The notes: generated by a model from the letters alone, not told the origin. 63,083 bases of DNA from Candidatus Wallbacteria bacterium (GCA_016213845.1 JACQZN010000046.1:1-63083), one strand, 5' to 3'. Counted from the stretch's first letter, positions 7,776 to 17,304 are shown. Made by a program: numbers and translations.

Positions 7776-9370
7776 GTCCGGGCCTCCGCATCGGCCGTGG
7801 CCTCGGCTCTCGCCAGAAGCCTCCAGCTCCTCGCGAGTCTGGGTAGCCCCAGGCAGACAAGCGCGAGGCAGCCGATGCCCATGGCCGAAAGCGGCGCCGC
7901 GGCCTGCCCCGGCTCCATCAGCCGAGGCAAGCTCGCAAACCAGAAGTCGAGGCTCCCCGCGTGCTTGCCGGCCGGCCCCAGGTCGACCAGCGGCAGCAAA
8001 ACATGACCTTTTTCATCGTTCCACTCCTCGGCGGACGAATGCAGCACGAAGGAGCCGGCGCTTGCCGGGTACAGCGTCGAACGCAGCAGGAACCAATGGC
8101 CGCGGAGCGGGGAGAGATCCGGGTTCCAGTGGTGCTGGTGGAGCGGGACGTAGCGCTTGGTGGGATAGCCGGGCAGGTAGTCGCCGAGCTCGCGCTTGTG
8201 GGCCTCCAGGTACCGGACCCAGTCGTTCGGATCGACGGCCAGGCCCAGAAACTGCACTGCCAGGCCGGCGGCCAGCGTCAGCCGCCAGAGCAGGGTTCGT
8301 GCCCCCGATTCGAGCAGCGCGCCTGCAGCCAGCATCGTGAAGGGGATCGCCGGCAGGAGATAACGCGGGCCCCAGGCCCAGTCGCCGTCCCAGTTCTGCT
8401 GGATGCTGAAAAAGGCGACATGCACGGCCGCCAGCAGCCAGATGAAGCGCGAATCGCCCGCTGCCCGGCGGTGGAAAGCCGGGGCGCCGGTCGCCGCGGC
8501 CAGGAGGGGCGGGTTGTAGAGAAAGACCGATTTCCCGGCCGAGAGCAGCAATCCGAAGGCTCCGATCCAGAAGGGAATGTGAGTGTTCTGCACCTGGCTC
8601 GCGTAGCCCGTCACGAACGGGCTGCCGAAACGATGGAGGTTGTACCACGCGATGGCCGCCGCCGCCACGCCCAGCGGTGTCGAGAAGAGCACAGCGGTTC
8701 GCAGCGGCCGGCCGCCCCCGCGCCGCCACGCCTCGAAGACGAAGAGCGGCGCCAGCACGACGACGTAGACCTTCGTCAAGAGCGCCCATCCCAGCGCAGC
8801 GCCGGCCGAGACAGCGCAACCCTCCCGGCCGCTCCGCTCCAGGCGAAGCAACTCGTGGTAGGCCAGCAGCAGGAAGCAGGCGACCTGCGGTTCCGTGAAA
8901 TCGCGCGCCGCGTACGGCCAGAGCATCGTCCCCACCCCTGCGCTACAGGCCACGGCCAGCGCCGTCGTCGGACGCATTCCCAGCAGCCCGGCGCAGGCGA
9001 AGACGAGCCCGACAGCGGCCGCGGCGAACGGGATGTTCCAGAGCGCGGCCGGAAGCTGGCGCAAGAGCCGGGTCGATTCCGGCCCGCCCGGCAGCAGGCC
9101 GGCCAAAAGCTCGCCCGCGGCCGCGGGCACCAGGCCCGAGAGGACGGCCCCCAGGCCGTACTGGCCGTAGAACTTGCCGTCGGGTCCGTAGGCGCCGCCG
9201 TACGCCCGGTCGAAATCGATGGCGAACCCCTGGCCCGAAAGCACCGAGCGCGCGGTCGCCTGCACGGTCGCCGCGTCGCCTGTGTACAGGTGGCCGCCGG
9301 CAAAGAGGCCGTACAGCCCCAGAAAAGTGGCGACGAGCCAGGGGAGCGGCCGAGGAGCGGGACGCGTCAA
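7772..9370 (-). CDS. Polytopic membrane glycosyltransferase (GT39-like)
   Basis: The coding region begins at a TTG (9370) that overlaps the pcm stop (TTGA) and gives 532 residues starting T-R-P-A-P-R-P. The frame stays open further upstream, but there it is only the antisense shadow of pcm. About eleven hydrophobic segments occur. A first periplasmic loop contains GGHLYTGDAATVQATARS, typical of this fold, and a soluble tail follows from residue 420. It overlaps the downstream GT2 gene by 4 bases. Probable use is transfer from the lipid-linked sugar made by that neighbour. Confidence 0.75.
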   Translation of the reverse strand: MTRPAPRPLPWLVATFLGLYGLFAGGHLYTGDAATVQATARSVLSGQGFAIDFDRAYGGAYGPDGKFYGQYGLGAVLSGLVPAAAGELLAGLLPGGPESTRLLRQLPAALWNIPFAAAAVGLVFACAGLLGMRPTTALAVACSAGVGTMLWPYAARDFTEPQVACFLLLAYHELLRLERSGREGCAVSAGAALGWALLTKVYVVVLAPLFVFEAWRRGGGRPLRTAVLFSTPLGVAAAAIAWYNLHRFGSPFVTGYASQVQNTHIPFWIGAFGLLLSAGKSVFLYNPPLLAAATGAPAFHRRAAGDSRFIWLLAAVHVAFFSIQQNWDGDWAWGPRYLLPAIPFTMLAAGALLESGARTLLWRLTLAAGLAVQFLGLAVDPNDWVRYLEAHKRELGDYLPGYPTKRYVPLHQHHWNPDLSPLRGHWFLLRSTLYPASAGSFVLHSSAEEWNDEKGHVLLPLVDLGPAGKHAGSLDFWFASLPRLMEPGQAAAPLSAMGIGCLALVCLGLPRLARSWRLLARAEATADAEART

Positions 9371-10077
9371 TCGAACCGGTCCGATCGTCCGCCCGCGCCG
9401 GCGCCCCTGAGCGGGACGTAGACGCAGCTGGTCAGGGACTCCTCGATGAATCGGCCGCCCAGCCGGCGCACCCGCAGGAGTTGCTGCAGTCCGGGGCTGC
9501 CCACGGGCAGGACCAGCCGGCCCCCTTCGGCGAGAAGGTCGCAGTAGACGGCCGGGATCTCGGGGGCGGCCGCGGCGACACCGATGCAATCGAAGTGTGT
9601 CCTCAGGAAGCCGCAGGTCGAGCCGTCGCCCACGATGCAGGCGACGTTGGCGTAGCCCAGCCGCCGCAGCACGCACGCCGCGCTCGAGGCCAGCCCACCG
9701 ACCAGCTCCACCGAAACCACCCACGGCGCCATCCGCCCGAGCACGGCACACTGGTAGCCCGAGCCCGTGCCGATGTCGAGCACCCGGTCGCCCGGGCCCG
9801 GCCCCAGCGCATCGGCCAGCAGAGCGACCATGTACGGTTGTGAGATGGTCTGGCCGTGCCCGATAGGCAGCGGATGGTCTTCGTAGGCCTGGGCGATGTA
9901 GCTCTCGTCGACGAAGAGGTGTCTCGGCACCGCGGCCATCGCCTCGAGCACTGCCGGCGTGCGTAGCCCCCGGGCCCGGATCTGCCGCTCCACCATGGCG
10001 CGTCGCCGCTCGGCGAACGGCAGGAAGTCGGAGACTCCCGTTCGGGCTTCGGGTGGATGTCGACCTTCAGGGACCAT
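9367..10077 (-). CDS. pcm: Protein-L-isoaspartate O-methyltransferase
   Basis: Repairs isoaspartyl residues by SAM-dependent methylation. From the chosen ATG the product is 236 residues, near the family norm of about 210-220. Motifs visible are PRHLFV, the IGHGQTISQPY active-site strand and the SAM-binding VLDIGTGSGYQ. The usual acidic residue after the SAM loop is in VVSVE. A longer in-frame start at 10158 exists but its N-terminus is low-complexity. One oddity is two Cys next to the SAM region. It is 77 bases downstream of nagZ and overlaps the following membrane glycosyltransferase. Confidence 0.9.
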   Translation of the reverse strand: MVPEGRHPPEARTGVSDFLPFAERRRAMVERQIRARGLRTPAVLEAMAAVPRHLFVDESYIAQAYEDHPLPIGHGQTISQPYMVALLADALGPGPGDRVLDIGTGSGYQCAVLGRMAPWVVSVELVGGLASSAACVLRRLGYANVACIVGDGSTCGFLRTHFDCIGVAAAAPEIPAVYCDLLAEGGRLVLPVGSPGLQQLLRVRRLGGRFIEESLTSCVYVPLRGAGAGGRSDRFD

Positions 10078-10154
10078 CGGGAGCAGTCTAGGCGCACCGG
10101 CGGCCGCGGTCCAACGGGAGATTGCAGCACCGGCCGGGCTCGGCGCGACCATCC

Positions 10155-11699
10155 TCACCCGATCGCCGCGGGCAACCGGCCCGTGACCGAGAGCTCTCCC
10201 AGCAAGACGCCCGCCGCGACCGCCAGCACTCCCGGACGGAAGCCCAGGGTCGCCAGAGCGGTGTCGCCCGGGCGGGCCAGCCGCAGGTCGTACGGGTTCC
10301 GCAGCGCTACCAGCACCAATCGGCGGCTGGCGTCTCGGACGGCAGCGAGCAACGCGGCCTGCTCGGGATCGACGTGGGCGTTGTAGGAAAAGAAGATCGA
10401 CACCTCCGACTCCGAGGCGAGCTGCCGCGCCCGCGTCAGGTCCGCGGTCCTCTTCGGCGCGAAGCTCATCGTGCCCAGCGCGGGCAGCCGGGCGGCCAGG
10501 GTTGCGGCCAGCGCCGGGTCGCTCCCGGAGCTTTCCTCGACGGGACTGAGCTCCGCCAGCACCGGGAAAAAGGCGGCCGCGCTCGCGAAGGCCGTGAGCG
10601 GCAGGAGCGCCCCCGGATCGCGCACCAGGCAGACCGATTCCGCCCAGAGCCGCCGTACCGGCGCGTCGTGTCGGGCCACCAGCGCCTCCAGCGGTTCGGA
10701 GGTCTTGCGGCTCACGTGCTTGGCCAGCAGCCGCTCCACCCGCGCCACCGATTCGTCCACCCTGGCCTCGGGGATCTCGCCAGTCTCAACGGCCCGCTCC
10801 ATCAGCTCCAGGGCAGCTTGCTGCTTGGCCGCATCGTGGCAGATGAGAAGGAGATCGGCCCCGGCGAGAAAAGAGGACTTGATCGCGCGCTCGAATCCGA
10901 AATGGTCCCGGATGGCGCCCATCTCGAGGTCGTCGGTGATGAGCACCCCGCGGAACCCCATCTCCTCACGTAGCAGCCCCGTCATCACCCGCCGCGACAG
11001 CGTCCCTGGCACGTCGTCGCCGAACGCCTGGTAGACGGTGTGGCTGCCCATGAAGCAGTCGATGTCCGCTCGCACCGCCTCGATGAATGGTGGAAAGTCC
11101 TGGCGCCTGAGCTCCGGCTCCTTGCGCGAGATGAGCGGCAGATCGAAGTGCGCATCGAGCGAGGCCGAGCCCTTGCCCGGGAAGTGCTTGGCGGTCCCCG
11201 AGACGCCCGCCGACTGCAGCCCTTCCAGGTACGGCAGCGCGAATCGCGCCACGGCCTCGGCAGTCTCGCCGAAGCTCCTGAGCCCGATCCCCGGGTTGTC
11301 GGGGTTGGAGTTGACGTCCAGGACCGGCGCCAGGTTGATGTCGACCCCGAGCGCCGACAGCTCCAGCCCCGCGATCCGGCCCGCCAGGCGAGCGTTGGCC
11401 GGATCGCCCGTCGCTGCCAGGCCCATCGCCGACGGGAGCTGGCTCACGCCCGACGACAGGCGAAGCACCGGGCCGCCCTCGTGGTCGATGGCGACCAGGA
11501 TGGGGCGAGCAGCGCGCGCCCGAACGTGCTCGATCAGAGTGCGCATCGCGGCTCCCGAGGACGCGTTGCGCGTGAAGACGATGACGCCTGATAGGCCCCA
11601 CTGGTCGAAGAACCGGCCGAGCGTCTCGGGCGGCTCGCTGCCCTGGAACCCGAACATGAAGATCTTTCCGAGCTTGCGTCTCAGGGCTTCGCTGGACAT
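10155..11699 (-). CDS. nagZ: Beta-N-acetylhexosaminidase NagZ-like (GH3)
   Basis: A 514-residue glycoside hydrolase family 3 enzyme that removes GlcNAc from muropeptides during cell-wall recycling. Seen are AIDHEGGPVLR, KHFPGKG followed by the D-A-H loop expected for the general acid/base of NagZ-type GH3 enzymes, and the nucleophile region VLITDDLEMGAI. It is longer than E. coli NagZ (341) because of an additional C-terminal domain of about 170 residues, as in Bacillus-type NagZ. The ATG at 11699 overlaps the end of namZ by 19 bases. No signal peptide is visible, so either cytosolic location or a missed export signal is possible. Confidence 0.9.
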   Translation of the reverse strand: MSSEALRRKLGKIFMFGFQGSEPPETLGRFFDQWGLSGVIVFTRNASSGAAMRTLIEHVRARAARPILVAIDHEGGPVLRLSSGVSQLPSAMGLAATGDPANARLAGRIAGLELSALGVDINLAPVLDVNSNPDNPGIGLRSFGETAEAVARFALPYLEGLQSAGVSGTAKHFPGKGSASLDAHFDLPLISRKEPELRRQDFPPFIEAVRADIDCFMGSHTVYQAFGDDVPGTLSRRVMTGLLREEMGFRGVLITDDLEMGAIRDHFGFERAIKSSFLAGADLLLICHDAAKQQAALELMERAVETGEIPEARVDESVARVERLLAKHVSRKTSEPLEALVARHDAPVRRLWAESVCLVRDPGALLPLTAFASAAAFFPVLAELSPVEESSGSDPALAATLAARLPALGTMSFAPKRTADLTRARQLASESEVSIFFSYNAHVDPEQAALLAAVRDASRRLVLVALRNPYDLRLARPGDTALATLGFRPGVLAVAAGVLLGELSVTGRLPAAIG

Positions 11700-12874
11700 G
11701 ACGCTGTCTCCTCTTCGCGGCCGTAGATCAGGCACTCATTGCGTTCCCGGGCGAACCGCGAGGCGGACTCCTCGAACCGTGCGAAGACCTCGCGCACCGG
11801 CCGGCCGGCGCCGATAGCCTGCCGCAGCTCGGCGGTGCCCAGGAGTCGATCGATGAAATGAATCCCCGTTCGGGTGTTGGAAGGCCACTCGAGCCGGTCC
11901 GGCCAGAGCCGGGCGAGGGCGGCCAGGATGGCAGCGCCGGTGGCCAGCGGGCGGAAGCGGCTTCGGTCCAGCACGCGCAACGTCAGCCCCTCGCATGCCG
12001 TCCCGGTATGCTTGGAGCGGGTAGGAACGAAGCGCGCGGGCTCGAACCCGACGCCCTCGAGGCCGGACTCCTCCAGGGCGCCCCGCAGTCGATCGGGCGA
12101 GAGCCACGGCGCTCCGAAGAGCTCGAAGGGGCTCTGGGTGCCTCGCCCCTCGGAGACGTTGGTTCCTTCCAGCAGCACGGTGGCGGCGTAGGCCACGGCG
12201 CTCTCGAAGCGGGGCAGGTTCGGGCTGGGCGGCCACCATGGCAGTCCCGTCGCGTCGTGCCACATCGGGCGCTGCCAGCCGGTCATTGGCACCTCGTGGA
12301 CGATGGGCGAGAGCTTGCGGTGCCGGACGATCCAGCGTGCCAGCTCGAGCCAGGTCATCGCGTGGCGGAACGGCACCGGCACCGGCGCCACGTCGGTCGT
12401 GGGCGAGAGCACGGCGGCGGGCCCCTCGAGCTCGAGACCGCCGAGCGCGATCGGCCGGTCGAGGATCGCCACCGGGAAGCGCAGTCGATGGGAGAGCTCC
12501 AGGGTCTCCACGAGGTTCGCCAGGTAGGTGTGGCATCGGAGGCCGACGTTGGGGAGATCGAAGACGAGCGCGTCGAGCCCCCGCACCGACTCCTCGGTCA
12601 GCGCGAGGCCCTCGCCGTAGAAGGCGACGATCGGAATCGCGGGACCTGCTAGCCGGGAATCGCCGAACCGTTCGCCCTCGTGGAAGCTGAGGTCATGGCC
12701 ATGCTCGGGCGCGAAGATCCGGACGACTTGCGAGCCCGCCTCCAGGAGCGCCCGGGCCGCGGGGCGCCCCGAGCCGTCGGTGGCCGAGAGGTTGGCTGCC
12801 AGCCCGAGCCGCGCGCCGGCGAGGGCGGCGGGCGGACGTGCGAGCCAGGCGTCGAGGCCGGTGAGGACGGGCAA
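11681..12874 (-). CDS. namZ: Exo-beta-N-acetylmuramidase NamZ-like (DUF1343)
   Basis: A 397-residue DUF1343 protein, the family now known as NamZ (GH171), which releases MurNAc from the non-reducing end of peptidoglycan fragments. Matching stretches are LAANLSA, IFAPEHGHD, EGTNVSEGRGT (the family signature), RSKHTGTACEG and a C-terminal F-I-D-R-L-L-G-T. The usual D-x-G-x-R-x-Y-T-Y stretch appears as NVGLRCHTY. Together with NagZ next door it would cut disaccharides completely to MurNAc and GlcNAc. No signal peptide is obvious at this start. Spacing to the SpoIID gene upstream is 9 bases. Confidence 0.88.
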   Translation of the reverse strand: MPVLTGLDAWLARPPAALAGARLGLAANLSATDGSGRPAARALLEAGSQVVRIFAPEHGHDLSFHEGERFGDSRLAGPAIPIVAFYGEGLALTEESVRGLDALVFDLPNVGLRCHTYLANLVETLELSHRLRFPVAILDRPIALGGLELEGPAAVLSPTTDVAPVPVPFRHAMTWLELARWIVRHRKLSPIVHEVPMTGWQRPMWHDATGLPWWPPSPNLPRFESAVAYAATVLLEGTNVSEGRGTQSPFELFGAPWLSPDRLRGALEESGLEGVGFEPARFVPTRSKHTGTACEGLTLRVLDRSRFRPLATGAAILAALARLWPDRLEWPSNTRTGIHFIDRLLGTAELRQAIGAGRPVREVFARFEESASRFARERNECLIYGREEETASCPAKP

Positions 12875-12883
12875 CCTGGGCCT

Positions 12884-14539
12884 TCAGCGGTAGAGCCTGC
12901 GAATGGCAGTGCCTGTGAAGTAGTGCGTCAGGATCTGCTCGTGACCCTGTCCGGCCAGCGCGCGGCCGCGAGCGCCCATCTGGCACATGCCCACGCCGTG
13001 GCCCCAGCCGCCTCCGATGAAGCTGAAGCTGGTCGGGCGATCGGCGCGAGCGCCTGCCGTCTCGACGACGAAGAGGGCGGACCGCAGCCCGCCCAGCAGC
13101 TGGCGGATCGGCAGCTCCTTGTCGACGCGTGCCTCTGCCTGGTCGCCGACGATTCTCAGGCTGCGGAGCCGGCCTGAGCGCCCGCGGGCCAGCGGCACCA
13201 GTGCCTTCACGCGACCGACCTTGTGGCCCGCCTTGCGGACCAGCTCGTCGAGCGCCGCCGCCGTCAGCGTGACCTTCCAGCGGAACTTGTTGGTCGGCAA
13301 GTCGCGCGGATCGCGGCAAAAGGCGTCGGGGGAGCCTTTGAGGTAACTGGCCAGGTCGGCTTCCGTCACCGGGCTGGGGACCGCGCCGGGCGGTCCGTCG
13401 GCGACGGCCCTGAGATGCGGGTCGGCGGGCGAAGTCCAGACCGCGTCATTGTCCTCCGTGTGGCCGCCGCAGTTGGCGGCGTAGACCGTCTCGGCGATCT
13501 TCTCGCCGCCCTTGAGGACGGCGCCCTTGGTCTCGACCACCGCGCGCGTCGCCAGCGCCGTTTCGCGGCCCAGGCCGGCGTATTGCTGGTCCTTCTGGGA
13601 GGCCTCGAAGTCGTAGGGATCGGCAGGGTGGCGGATGCCGTAGCCGGCCAGCGCCTCGCCTCGTGCGGCGACGGCCTGCACCTTCTGCGCCTCCAGCGGC
13701 GCGTCGTTTTCGATCTCGCAGGGGACCACGCCCTTCAAGTACTTCTCGAGCTCCACCCGGTTGATGGCGACGAGCTTGCCCCAGCGGTCGACCATCACGA
13801 CGATCGTGCCGGCGTACTCTCGATCCTCACGCCCATACCATGGGTAACCGATGTCGTGCTCGACCTGGAAAACCCGCACGCGGTCGCCCGAAGGGACGAT
13901 CTCGAAGGGGCCGCGCCCCAGGACCAGGCGGCCGTCGGGGCCTGCGGCTTCGATGAGGCCCTGGGGCTCCTGGAGCATTTTCTCGAGCATGAACGGGCGC
14001 TCGCCCGCGGCGGTCAGCGCGCGCATGGTCGCCTCCGTGACAGCGCGGTCGACCGACGAGGCGACGGCCACGAAGTAACGCCGGTTGTCGTGGACGACCG
14101 AGCTGCCGTCGAGCATGCGCGACCCGGCCGCCACGATGCGCGCGCCGGCGTACCCGCGGGCAATCCAGGAGGCCGCATCGCGCTCGGCCGCGTCGCGGTC
14201 GGCCCATTCGAAGGTCCTGACCGCCGCGGCGTACTCGACCTCCGCCGCTTGCGCCTCGCGCAGCCGGAAGGTCCACTTCTGGCCGGCGGCCGCGTCGGTG
14301 CGCTGGTCGCCCTGACGGATGGCGAACGCTGTCGGCGCCGTGAGCTGGACCGTCTCCTGCTTCTCCATCAAGCCGATGCGCAGCACCAGCGGAAACGCGA
14401 TCTGTGAAACGCGCTCGGGGCCGCTTCCTGTTCGGGGCCGGGCCGGATCGAAGTACGGCAGCGGCGCCCGGTCGATCGCGCCGAGCGGCCCTGCGACGGC
14501 GGCTGCCACGCAAGCAAGGGTGGTGAGTGACCTGAGCAT
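12884..14539 (-). CDS. SpoIID/LytB-domain peptidoglycan-active protein
   Basis: The ATG at 14539 is preceded by GGAGGT four bases away and starts a 551-residue protein with a signal peptide (about residues 1-20). The middle and C-terminal part is a SpoIID domain: V-E-L-E-K-Y-L-K-G-V-V-P-C-E, Q-A-V-A-A-R-G-E-A, and the end W-G-H-G-V-G-M-C-Q-M-G-A-R. SpoIID of Bacillus is a lytic transglycosylase acting on stem-less glycan strands. In this operon it could supply fragments for NamZ, NagZ, MurK and MurQ. The first 200 residues (SPOR-like, with repeated Ala/Glu helices) are not assigned. The frame remains open upstream into murQ but that part is not coding. Confidence 0.85.
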   Translation of the reverse strand: MLRSLTTLACVAAAVAGPLGAIDRAPLPYFDPARPRTGSGPERVSQIAFPLVLRIGLMEKQETVQLTAPTAFAIRQGDQRTDAAAGQKWTFRLREAQAAEVEYAAAVRTFEWADRDAAERDAASWIARGYAGARIVAAGSRMLDGSSVVHDNRRYFVAVASSVDRAVTEATMRALTAAGERPFMLEKMLQEPQGLIEAAGPDGRLVLGRGPFEIVPSGDRVRVFQVEHDIGYPWYGREDREYAGTIVVMVDRWGKLVAINRVELEKYLKGVVPCEIENDAPLEAQKVQAVAARGEALAGYGIRHPADPYDFEASQKDQQYAGLGRETALATRAVVETKGAVLKGGEKIAETVYAANCGGHTEDNDAVWTSPADPHLRAVADGPPGAVPSPVTEADLASYLKGSPDAFCRDPRDLPTNKFRWKVTLTAAALDELVRKAGHKVGRVKALVPLARGRSGRLRSLRIVGDQAEARVDKELPIRQLLGGLRSALFVVETAGARADRPTSFSFIGGGWGHGVGMCQMGARGRALAGQGHEQILTHYFTGTAIRRLYR

Positions 14540-14553
14540 CGTGACCTCCAGAC

Positions 14554-15543
14554 TCAAGATGACTTTCGACTCCGTTTCCGCGCCGCCGGCCGGCCCTTGC
14601 CCGGAGAGCTGCCGCGGCTTGCGCCCGAAGAGGCCAGCGCCCGGTGCAGCAGCCCTTCCGACTGTTCCAGCAGCGCCTCGGCCTCCGCCTGCGCGACTCC
14701 TCGCCTCTGCATCACGACCGCCACCTTGACCCGGCCTGCGCTGGCGCCGAGCAGCTCGAGGGCGCGTTCCCGGGAGACCTCGGCGAGCTCGCAGACCAGG
14801 CGCGTGGCGCGCTCGACCAGCTTGGCACAGGCCGGCTTGACGTCGACCATGCGGTTTCCGAAGACTTTGCCCCAGCGGATCATTGCCGCGGTCGTGATGG
14901 TGTTCAGGACCAGCTTCGTCGCGGTGCCTGCCTTCATCCTCGTGGAGCCGGCGATCACCTCCGGGCCAACGGCCGGGGCGATGACCAGGTCGGCCAGGGC
15001 CGCGAGCTCTGCCCTCGGGTTGCACGTGACGAGGGCCGCGAAGGCCCCGCGCGCGCGCGCGGCCTGGAGCGCCCCGCGGACGAACGGCGTGCTGCCGCTG
15101 GCGGCGATGCCCACGACGACGTCTGCGCCTCCGAGCTTGCGCGACTCGAGCTCCCGGCGGGCCGCGTCGGGATCGTCCTCGGCGCCTTCGACCGAGGTTC
15201 TCAGGGCGGTGTCACCGCCTGCGATGATGCCCTGAACCAGGTGGGGCGGCGTGCTGTAGGTGGGCGGGCACTCGCTGGCGTCCAGCACGCCCAGCCGGCC
15301 GCTGGTCCCGGCGCCCACGTAGAAGAGCCTGCCGCCGGACCGGAAGGCGGCCACGACGCGGTCGACCAACCGGGCAATGGCGCGGCGCTGGCGGGCGACC
15401 GCGGGGATGACGAGGGCGTCTTGCTCCTGGATGCGCTCGACGACGGCCAGGGTTCCCAGCGTGTCGATGCGGGCCGTTCGGGGATTGGAGCGCTCGGTGA
15501 TGCGCAGGCCAGGTGGGGCCTTCTGGCGCGTGCGGTCAGCCAC
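14554..15543 (-). CDS. murQ: N-acetylmuramic acid 6-phosphate etherase
   Basis: A 329-residue SIS-domain enzyme that cleaves D-lactate from MurNAc-6-phosphate to give GlcNAc-6-phosphate. The catalytic segment YVGAGTSGRLGVLDASECPPT-like region is intact (Glu of S-E-C-P-P-T), as are IAGGDTALRTSVEGAEDD and the second SIS signature GIAASGSTPFV. The last 25 residues are a basic Arg/Lys-rich tail not usual for MurQ. It starts with GTG, overlapping the 3' end of the kinase gene by 8 bases, so kinase and etherase are translationally coupled, which fits consecutive steps. Confidence 0.95.
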   Translation of the reverse strand: MADRTRQKAPPGLRITERSNPRTARIDTLGTLAVVERIQEQDALVIPAVARQRRAIARLVDRVVAAFRSGGRLFYVGAGTSGRLGVLDASECPPTYSTPPHLVQGIIAGGDTALRTSVEGAEDDPDAARRELESRKLGGADVVVGIAASGSTPFVRGALQAARARGAFAALVTCNPRAELAALADLVIAPAVGPEVIAGSTRMKAGTATKLVLNTITTAAMIRWGKVFGNRMVDVKPACAKLVERATRLVCELAEVSRERALELLGASAGRVKVAVVMQRRGVAQAEAEALLEQSEGLLHRALASSGASRGSSPGKGRPAARKRSRKSS

Positions 15544-16489
15544 GGCTGCCTGCCTTGCGGCCAGCGGCTGCCAGCGCCAGCTCGAAGGCGCCGCGCAGCC
15601 CGGCGTCCTGCGGAGCCAGCCGCACCTCCGCTCGAGGCCAGAGGAGTCGAACTATCTCCTGGAACCTTTCGGTATAGAACCTGCCGTTGGACATCAGGCC
15701 GCCGTAGAGCGCGATCGGGAATCGTGAAGCGCCGAAACCCAGGGGCGAGGCGACGGCGGACACCATCTCGGCCAGGGCGCGAGCGGCGGCGTCGACGATG
15801 CCGCGCGCGAAGGGGTCGCGCGCCTCGGCCGCCGAGAGCACCACGGGCGCCAGACGGGCGATGGCCTCGACTTGCCCGATCAGCCCGAGCAGCGCCGCGC
15901 GGGCGCCGCTGCCGAGCCCAACGCCCAGGGACTCGAGCACTTTCTCGGCCAGAAGGCTGCGGTGGGCGCGGCCGTCCAGCACGCGGGTCGTGTAGCTGAG
16001 CGCCTGACGGCCCAGGTCGTAGCCGCTGCCTTCATCCCCGAAGGCGTGGCCCCAGCCGCCGGCGCGGCGTTCCTGGCCTTCGGAGTTACGGCCGATGGCG
16101 ATCGAGCCGGTGCCGGCGATCACCAGGACGCCCTCGGCGCCGCAGGCACCCGCGAGCGTGGCGCGCGCGTCGCTGGCTACGATGACGGTGGCGTTCACGC
16201 CGGTAGACAGGACCGCCTCGCGGACGCGGGAATCGTCGGAATCGGAATCGGCGCCGGCCACCCCGAGCGAGACGGTTTCGACGCGGTCCAGGAACTCCCG
16301 GCCCACCTGCTCGGCCAGGTCGGAGAATAGCTCCCGCAGGACCAGGAAAAGTCCTTCGACTCCCCGCGTCTGGAGATTGCCGGGTCCGCCGCGTGCGCGG
16401 GCCAGCACCGTTCCGTCCGGCCTGGCCAGCATCGCCTCGGTCTTGGTGCCGCCGGCTTCGATGGCCAGTATCGGGCGCTCGCCCGTCAT
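15536..16489 (-). CDS. murK: N-acetylmuramate/N-acetylglucosamine kinase (BadF/BadG family)
   Basis: A 317-residue ASKHA-fold sugar kinase. Phosphate-binding loop AIEAGGTKTEA, the second nucleotide motif VLVIAGTGSIAIG and GGWGHAFGDEGSGYDLG are all present. This is the form seen in MurK/NagK of the BadF/BadG/BcrA group. Its position directly upstream of murQ and after NamZ/NagZ argues that MurNAc and GlcNAc are the substrates and MurNAc-6-P the product passed to MurQ. The ATG overlaps the permease stop (ATGA). Confidence 0.88.
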   Translation of the reverse strand: MTGERPILAIEAGGTKTEAMLARPDGTVLARARGGPGNLQTRGVEGLFLVLRELFSDLAEQVGREFLDRVETVSLGVAGADSDSDDSRVREAVLSTGVNATVIVASDARATLAGACGAEGVLVIAGTGSIAIGRNSEGQERRAGGWGHAFGDEGSGYDLGRQALSYTTRVLDGRAHRSLLAEKVLESLGVGLGSGARAALLGLIGQVEAIARLAPVVLSAAEARDPFARGIVDAAARALAEMVSAVASPLGFGASRFPIALYGGLMSNGRFYTERFQEIVRLLWPRAEVRLAPQDAGLRGAFELALAAAGRKAGSRG

Positions 16490-17304
16490 CCCTTCAGAGC
16501 TCCGGCGGAAAGGCCTCGCACCACGTAGCGCGACATGAAAAGGAAAGCGACGATCATCGGCGCCGCCGTGACGCTGGCCCCCGCCATCAGAAGCCCGTAG
16601 TCGACCGTGTGTTTACCCTGGAGCGTGGCGAGCCCGACGGCCAGCGTGTAGTGGTCGGCGCTGAAGAGGACGACCAGCGGCCACATGAAGGCGTTCCAGC
16701 TGCTCATGAACACGAAGATGGCCAGCGTCGCCATCGCTGGCGCGGCCAGCGGCGCGACGATTCGCCAGTAGATGCCGAGCTCGCTGGCACCGTCGATCCG
16801 CGCAGCGTCGAGCAGGTCCCTGGGAAGCCCCAGCATGAACTGCCGCATCATGAAAATGCCGAACGGGCTCGACAGCGAAGGCAGCGCCACGGCGGCCAGC
16901 GTGTCGATCAGCCCCAGGTTCCGCATCAGCAGAAACATCGGGACGATCAGGACCTGCCCCGGGATCATCATCGTGCCCAGGACCAGCCAGAAGAGAAAGC
17001 TCCTGCCCGCGAACTCCTTGCGCGCGAAAGCATAGCCGGCCATCGAGTCGAACAGCACGTGCAGCACGGTCGCCACGCCGCACACGGCCACCGTGTTGGC
17101 GAACCACCGTCCCATCCGCGCGTGCTTCCAGAGAATCCGGAAGTTCTCCAGGCTCAGATCCGACCAGCTCGAAACCGGAAGAATCGCCGTGGTCCGGACC
17201 AGCTCGGGCTTCACGAAGGCCGTCAGGAACATCCAGACCAACGGGAACAGCGAAAGCAGCGCCCAGAGCGCCAACAGCGAATAAACGAAACCGCGTCCCA
17301 GCAT
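16486..17304 (-). CDS. ABC sugar transporter permease (MalG type), orphan
   Basis: A 272-residue inner-membrane permease with six hydrophobic segments and the EAA loop L-D-A-A-R-I-D-G-A-S-E-L-G-I-Y-W-R-I near residue 185. This belongs to the carbohydrate-uptake CUT1 family. It heads the recycling operon and presumably imports MurNAc, GlcNAc or muropeptide sugars. The second permease, the binding protein and the ATPase expected of a CUT1 system are not beside it: upstream is only a repeat-rich spacer and then an unrelated glycosyltransferase gene. A GTG 27 bases upstream is an alternative start. Confidence 0.85.
   Translation of the reverse strand: MLGRGFVYSLLALWALLSLFPLVWMFLTAFVKPELVRTTAILPVSSWSDLSLENFRILWKHARMGRWFANTVAVCGVATVLHVLFDSMAGYAFARKEFAGRSFLFWLVLGTMMIPGQVLIVPMFLLMRNLGLIDTLAAVALPSLSSPFGIFMMRQFMLGLPRDLLDAARIDGASELGIYWRIVAPLAAPAMATLAIFVFMSSWNAFMWPLVVLFSADHYTLAVGLATLQGKHTVDYGLLMAGASVTAAPMIVAFLFMSRYVVRGLSAGALKG

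Noticed and set aside
12884..15025. SpoIID-domain protein of 713 residues including an N-terminal extension
   Set aside because: The first 162 residues overlap murQ in another frame and are Gly/Arg-rich noise; ATG 14539 with GGAGGT is the start.
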